DNA of 17,038 nt from NCBI GenBank assembly GCA_947575935.1, contig CANPPM010000017.1, positions 1 through 17,038 of the forward strand, in the 5' to 3' direction. The position numbers and the translations under genes were made by a program. Source of the stretch: an uncultured Butyricicoccus sp. (GTDB taxonomy: Bacteria > Bacillota > Clostridia > Oscillospirales > Butyricicoccaceae). Of the stretch, positions 14,503 through 17,038 are shown piece by piece; the stretch's first letter is position 1; each line of letters starts with the position of its first letter. Below the pieces are notes generated by a model. The model did not search any database. It was not told the origin of the DNA and saw nothing but the letters and a program-made list of their open reading frames with translations.

Positions 14503-15177
14503 TTGCTGATAAACTCCCTTTTCAGTGACGGCATCCGCGGCCTGGTCATCACACTGCTGCTGACCCTGCCTGCCGTCATCCTCTGCCTTTCCATCCACGA
14601 AACCTGCCATGGGCTGGCGGCGTACGCCCTAGGCGACTGCACTGCGGCCAGACAGGGCCGCCTGACCCTTGACCCAATGGCGCACATCGACCCGATGGGC
14701 TTTTTGTGCATGCTGCTGCTGGGCTTCGGCTGGGCCCGGCCGGTACCGGTCAATCCTTCAAATTTTAAAAACCGCCGTGCCGGCATGGCCATTGTCGCCG
14801 CTGCCGGACCGGCCTCTAATTTTCTCCTTGGCTTCGTTGGGTATCTGCTTTATTTCGGGATCTCCTACTCTGCCGCCAGCCTCTCGGGCGTCCCGGGGCT
14901 GTTTGCCTGGGTGGTCGCACAGTTTTTCCGCTATCTTGCAAGCCTTTCGGTCGGCCTGGGCGCCTTCAACCTCATTCCGGTCCATCCGTTGGACGGCTCC
15001 AGGATACTGGACGCGTTCCTGCCCTTTCCACTGTTGGTGAAGTTCCAGCAATATCAAAGCTATCTGCTCTTTGGGCTGATTGTCCTGATGTGGTTTGGCG
15101 GCACAAGCATCCTCATCGGCACCGTCAACAGCTGGATTTGGAACGCAGCGTTCCGCCTGTTTACGCAGTTTGCATAA
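14503..15177 (+). CDS. Site-2 protease family (M50B) membrane metalloprotease
   Basis: The 224-residue protein is a small intramembrane zinc protease. The HExxH motif (SIHETCHG, H32-E33-H36) lies in the first membrane segment, and the third zinc ligand is the Asp of NLIPVHPLDGSRI (D164) in a later one. Other hydrophobic segments lie at about 13-30, 65-80, 97-120, 132-158 and 185-205. The family cleaves within or near membrane segments of regulators such as anti-sigma factors; the substrate here is unknown. Translation starts at TTG 14503, supported by GGAGG 8 bases upstream; no in-frame ATG is close. scpA begins 2 bases after its stop, so it heads the protease-scpA-scpB unit, an arrangement common in Clostridia. 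Confidence 0.9.
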   Translation: MLINSLFSDGIRGLVITLLLTLPAVILCLSIHETCHGLAAYALGDCTAARQGRLTLDPMAHIDPMGFLCMLLLGFGWARPVPVNPSNFKNRRAGMAIVAAAGPASNFLLGFVGYLLYFGISYSAASLSGVPGLFAWVVAQFFRYLASLSVGLGAFNLIPVHPLDGSRILDAFLPFPLLVKFQQYQSYLLFGLIVLMWFGGTSILIGTVNSWIWNAAFRLFTQFA

Positions 15178-15179
15178 CA

Positions 15180-15908
15180 ATGGCGGAAATGACCTTTCAC
15201 CTCGACGCATTCGAGGGCCCGCTCGATTTGCTGCTGCACCTAATTTCCAAAAACAAGGTCTCCATTTACGACATCCCGATCGCCAAAATCTGTGAGCAAT
15301 ATATGGACGTCCTAGCGCACGCGCGGCAGATGGATATGGATGTGGCGGGGGATTTTATTGCGATGGCCGCACAGCTGGTATATATCAAGTCCAAAATGCT
15401 TCTTCCCGTCTATGAGGAAGAGGAGGAGGAAGATCCCCGCCTCCAGCTGGTCGAAATGCTGCTGGAATACCAGAGAATCAAAGAGATGACCCCCTATTTC
15501 CGGCAGCAGACGGAGCTTGGGCGGGATATCTATGTCAAACCGCCTGAACTGCCCGACTGCGGCGCGCGGGTCGAATACCGCCATTCGGTCGAGGATCTGC
15601 TGCGCGCAGCGCGCGCGCTTCTGGAAAAGGCGCAGCAGCGCGTACCGCCTTCAGCCAGCGCGTTCAAAGGCATCGTCGGCCGCGAGCCTGTACCGGTAGG
15701 CGGCAAGATCACCATGATCCTGCGCCGTTTCCTGCATCGGACCCGGCTGCGTTTCCTGCAGCTGTTTGAGGGCGCGCAGAGCCGCTCAGAAATCGTCGCG
15801 ACGTTCCTGGCGGTTCTTGAGTTGTCCAAAACACGCCGTCTGATGATCGAGGGCGAAGGAGAAGATGTCGAGCTCTATCTAACAGACAAGGAGGCCGCCC
15901 ATGAATGA
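15180..15908 (+). CDS. scpA: Segregation and condensation protein A
   Basis: ScpA is the kleisin subunit of the SMC-ScpAB complex that compacts and segregates the chromosome. The 242 residues show the N-terminal kleisin signature FEGPLDLLLHLISKNKVSIYD (about 11-31), followed by MAAQLVYIKSKMLLP, a very acidic stretch (YEEEEEEDPR), and a C-terminal winged-helix region ending LELSKTRRLMIEGEGEDVELY that contacts the SMC head. I chose ATG 15180, 2 bases after the protease stop; it has no ribosome site of its own, so expression likely depends on coupling from the gene upstream. ATG 15189 is an alternative. The 3' end overlaps scpB by 8 bases. Confidence 0.95.
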   Translation: MAEMTFHLDAFEGPLDLLLHLISKNKVSIYDIPIAKICEQYMDVLAHARQMDMDVAGDFIAMAAQLVYIKSKMLLPVYEEEEEEDPRLQLVEMLLEYQRIKEMTPYFRQQTELGRDIYVKPPELPDCGARVEYRHSVEDLLRAARALLEKAQQRVPPSASAFKGIVGREPVPVGGKITMILRRFLHRTRLRFLQLFEGAQSRSEIVATFLAVLELSKTRRLMIEGEGEDVELYLTDKEAAHE

Positions 15909-16473
15909 ACTGGAAGCGCGGCTGGAGGCAGTGCTGTTCGCATCTGGGGATGCGATCCGTGTGGAACGGCTGTCCAACGCGCTTGGCGTGACGGACGAGC
16001 TGATTTATGCGGCTGCTGAATCCCTGTCAAACCAGTATGACTTCGACCGCCGCGGTATTATTTTGGTCCGTATGGAAGACCGGCTGCAGCTGGCAAGCCG
16101 TCCGGATTTTGCAGAGGACATCCGGCGTGCGACCGAATGCCGCCGCCCGCCCTCCCTGGGTCCCGCCGCGCTGGAGGTATTGACCATCGTTGCTTACCGG
16201 CAGCCGGTCACACGCGCCTTTATCGAACAGCTGCGGGGGGTCGATTCGGGCGCAACCGTCTCCTCCCTGGCCGATAAGGGCCTGATTGAGGAGGCCGGCC
16301 GCCTTGACGTCCCAGGCCGCCCCATCCTGTACCGGACGACCGACGCCTTTTTGCGCGCGTTTTCCATTGCCAGCCTGGACGAACTTCCAGCCCTTCCGGC
16401 CCTGCAGACGGAAAACGAACAGCTCACCCTGGACGGTCTCGCGCCCCGTACCGATGAAGCGGGAAATGCGTAG
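15901..16473 (+). CDS. scpB: Segregation and condensation protein B
   Basis: ScpB forms a dimer that binds ScpA in the SMC condensin complex. The 190-residue protein has the two winged-helix layout: LEARLEAVLFASGDAI at the start and ALEVLTIVAYRQPVTRAFIEQLRGV in the middle, then the GLIEEAGRLDVPGRPILYRTT wing (about 126-146). The rest is a polar tail of the kind often variable in this family. AAGGAGG lies 6 bases before ATG 15901, inside the end of scpA. Confidence 0.95.
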   Translation: MNELEARLEAVLFASGDAIRVERLSNALGVTDELIYAAAESLSNQYDFDRRGIILVRMEDRLQLASRPDFAEDIRRATECRRPPSLGPAALEVLTIVAYRQPVTRAFIEQLRGVDSGATVSSLADKGLIEEAGRLDVPGRPILYRTTDAFLRAFSIASLDELPALPALQTENEQLTLDGLAPRTDEAGNA

Positions 16474-16545
16474 CGTCCAGAGGGCTGCACGGTTTGCCCA
16501 GCACAATCTGCGCAAATACCGATTGAGAAAGGAGGGCCCGTGCCA

Positions 16546-17038
16546 ATGCTAAGAATCGCCGCATGGACCGCAGGTATCCTGGGCGGACTCCTGCTTTTGC
16601 TGCTTTTCCTGATCCTGCTGGCGCTCCTTCCGCGCGTCCGGATCGAGGCGGACAAGCCGCAATCCGGGCCTTTCCGGCTGGTCATTGGCTATGGCCTGCT
16701 GCGAATTCCCATTCTTCCGCGCCCCGATAAGACAAAACAGGCATCTGCGCCGCCCGCTCCGCCGCCCCCTGAAAAAAAAACGACGGAAAAGAAAAAAGGG
16801 GCCGGGCTCTCGCTGCACGGACTGGATTGGGGGGAGCTTCTCTCGCTGGCGCTTGACCTGCTAATCGGTCTGCGTAACCGTCTGGTTATCCACCGGCTTC
16901 GTGTCAACGTGCTCCTCGCTACTGGGGACGCCGCAAAGACCGGTATTCTATTGGGGCAAACCGCCGCAATTTCTGGTATGATTTTACCATTTTTAGAGCA
17001 GAATTTCGTCATAAAGGATTTTAAAGTCGATGTTGACG
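16546..17038 (+). CDS. DUF2953 domain membrane protein, 3' end outside window
   Basis: A continuous frame leaves the right edge. The visible 164 residues start with a hydrophobic segment (about 4-28, WTAGILGGLLLLLLFLILLALL), then a short beta-rich part (RLVIGYGLLRIPILP), a Pro/Lys-rich linker (about 65-87, ending EKKTTEKKKG), a leucine-rich segment, and GDAAKTGILLGQTAAI followed by LEQNFVIKDFKVDVD. The last two match my recollection of DUF2953 proteins, which commonly follow scpB in Clostridia near spore-associated genes. Function is unknown. AGGAGG (16530-16535) is 10 bases from ATG 16546 and 4 bases from an in-frame GTG at 16540, so either start is possible; the GTG adds two residues. It begins 66 to 72 bases after scpB. 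Confidence 0.75.
   Translation, partial: MLRIAAWTAGILGGLLLLLLFLILLALLPRVRIEADKPQSGPFRLVIGYGLLRIPILPRPDKTKQASAPPAPPPPEKKTTEKKKGAGLSLHGLDWGELLSLALDLLIGLRNRLVIHRLRVNVLLATGDAAKTGILLGQTAAISGMILPFLEQNFVIKDFKVDVD

Noticed and set aside
1..17038. CRISPR arrays, tRNA or rRNA genes, transposases, prophage genes
   Set aside because: I saw no regularly spaced repeats, no tRNA or rRNA gene signatures and no transposase or integrase motifs on either strand.

Overview
The window looks like a piece of a moderately GC-rich, endospore-forming member of the Clostridia (Oscillospiraceae/Ruminococcaceae-like). The evidence is a SpoIIP spore-engulfment protein, a T-box leader, strong AGGAGG ribosome binding sites with some GTG/TTG starts, and a site-2 protease-scpA-scpB-DUF2953 cluster of the kind common in Clostridia. 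Genus assignment is inference; no rRNA gene is present.

Layout, left to right. (1) 1-676, minus strand: the 5' part of an ABC-transporter permease gene running off the left edge. A consensus sigma-A promoter lies about 440 bases upstream, so the mRNA leader is long and unexplained. (2) 1478-2683, minus: a WecC-type UDP-ManNAc (nucleotide-sugar) dehydrogenase, divergent from (3) 2905-3486, plus: an HD-domain hydrolase, followed by 3603-4667: spoIIP. A strong bidirectional terminator (about 4858-4893) separates spoIIP from (4) a convergent minus-strand pair, gloA-like VOC protein then a LicT/BglG-type antiterminator (6171 down to 4915). (5) 6373-13978, plus: a promoter, a T-box riboswitch with a probable Phe (UUC) specifier, and the aromatic amino-acid operon aroF, aroB, aroC, pheA, aroA and an aroE-aroK fusion. 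(6) 13979-14502: a gene-free stretch with a candidate terminator, a candidate promoter and an imperfect tandem repeat with inverted ends and strong hairpins. (7) 14503-17038, plus: an M50 site-2 protease, scpA, scpB and a truncated DUF2953 membrane protein.

Functional picture. The central operon encodes DAHP synthase, DHQ synthase, shikimate dehydrogenase, shikimate kinase, EPSP synthase and chorismate synthase, plus chorismate mutase-prephenate dehydratase. That is every step from PEP and erythrose 4-phosphate to phenylpyruvate except 3-dehydroquinate dehydratase, which must be encoded elsewhere. The leader probably senses uncharged tRNA-Phe, so the whole common pathway would be driven by phenylalanine supply. 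The right-hand cluster couples a membrane protease to the SMC-ScpAB chromosome-condensation complex by tight, overlapping genes.

Most of the window is conventional metabolism and housekeeping. The least explained parts are the structured repeat at 14163-14450, the long leader at 677-1109, and the 211-base gap with a small open frame between aroB and aroC.
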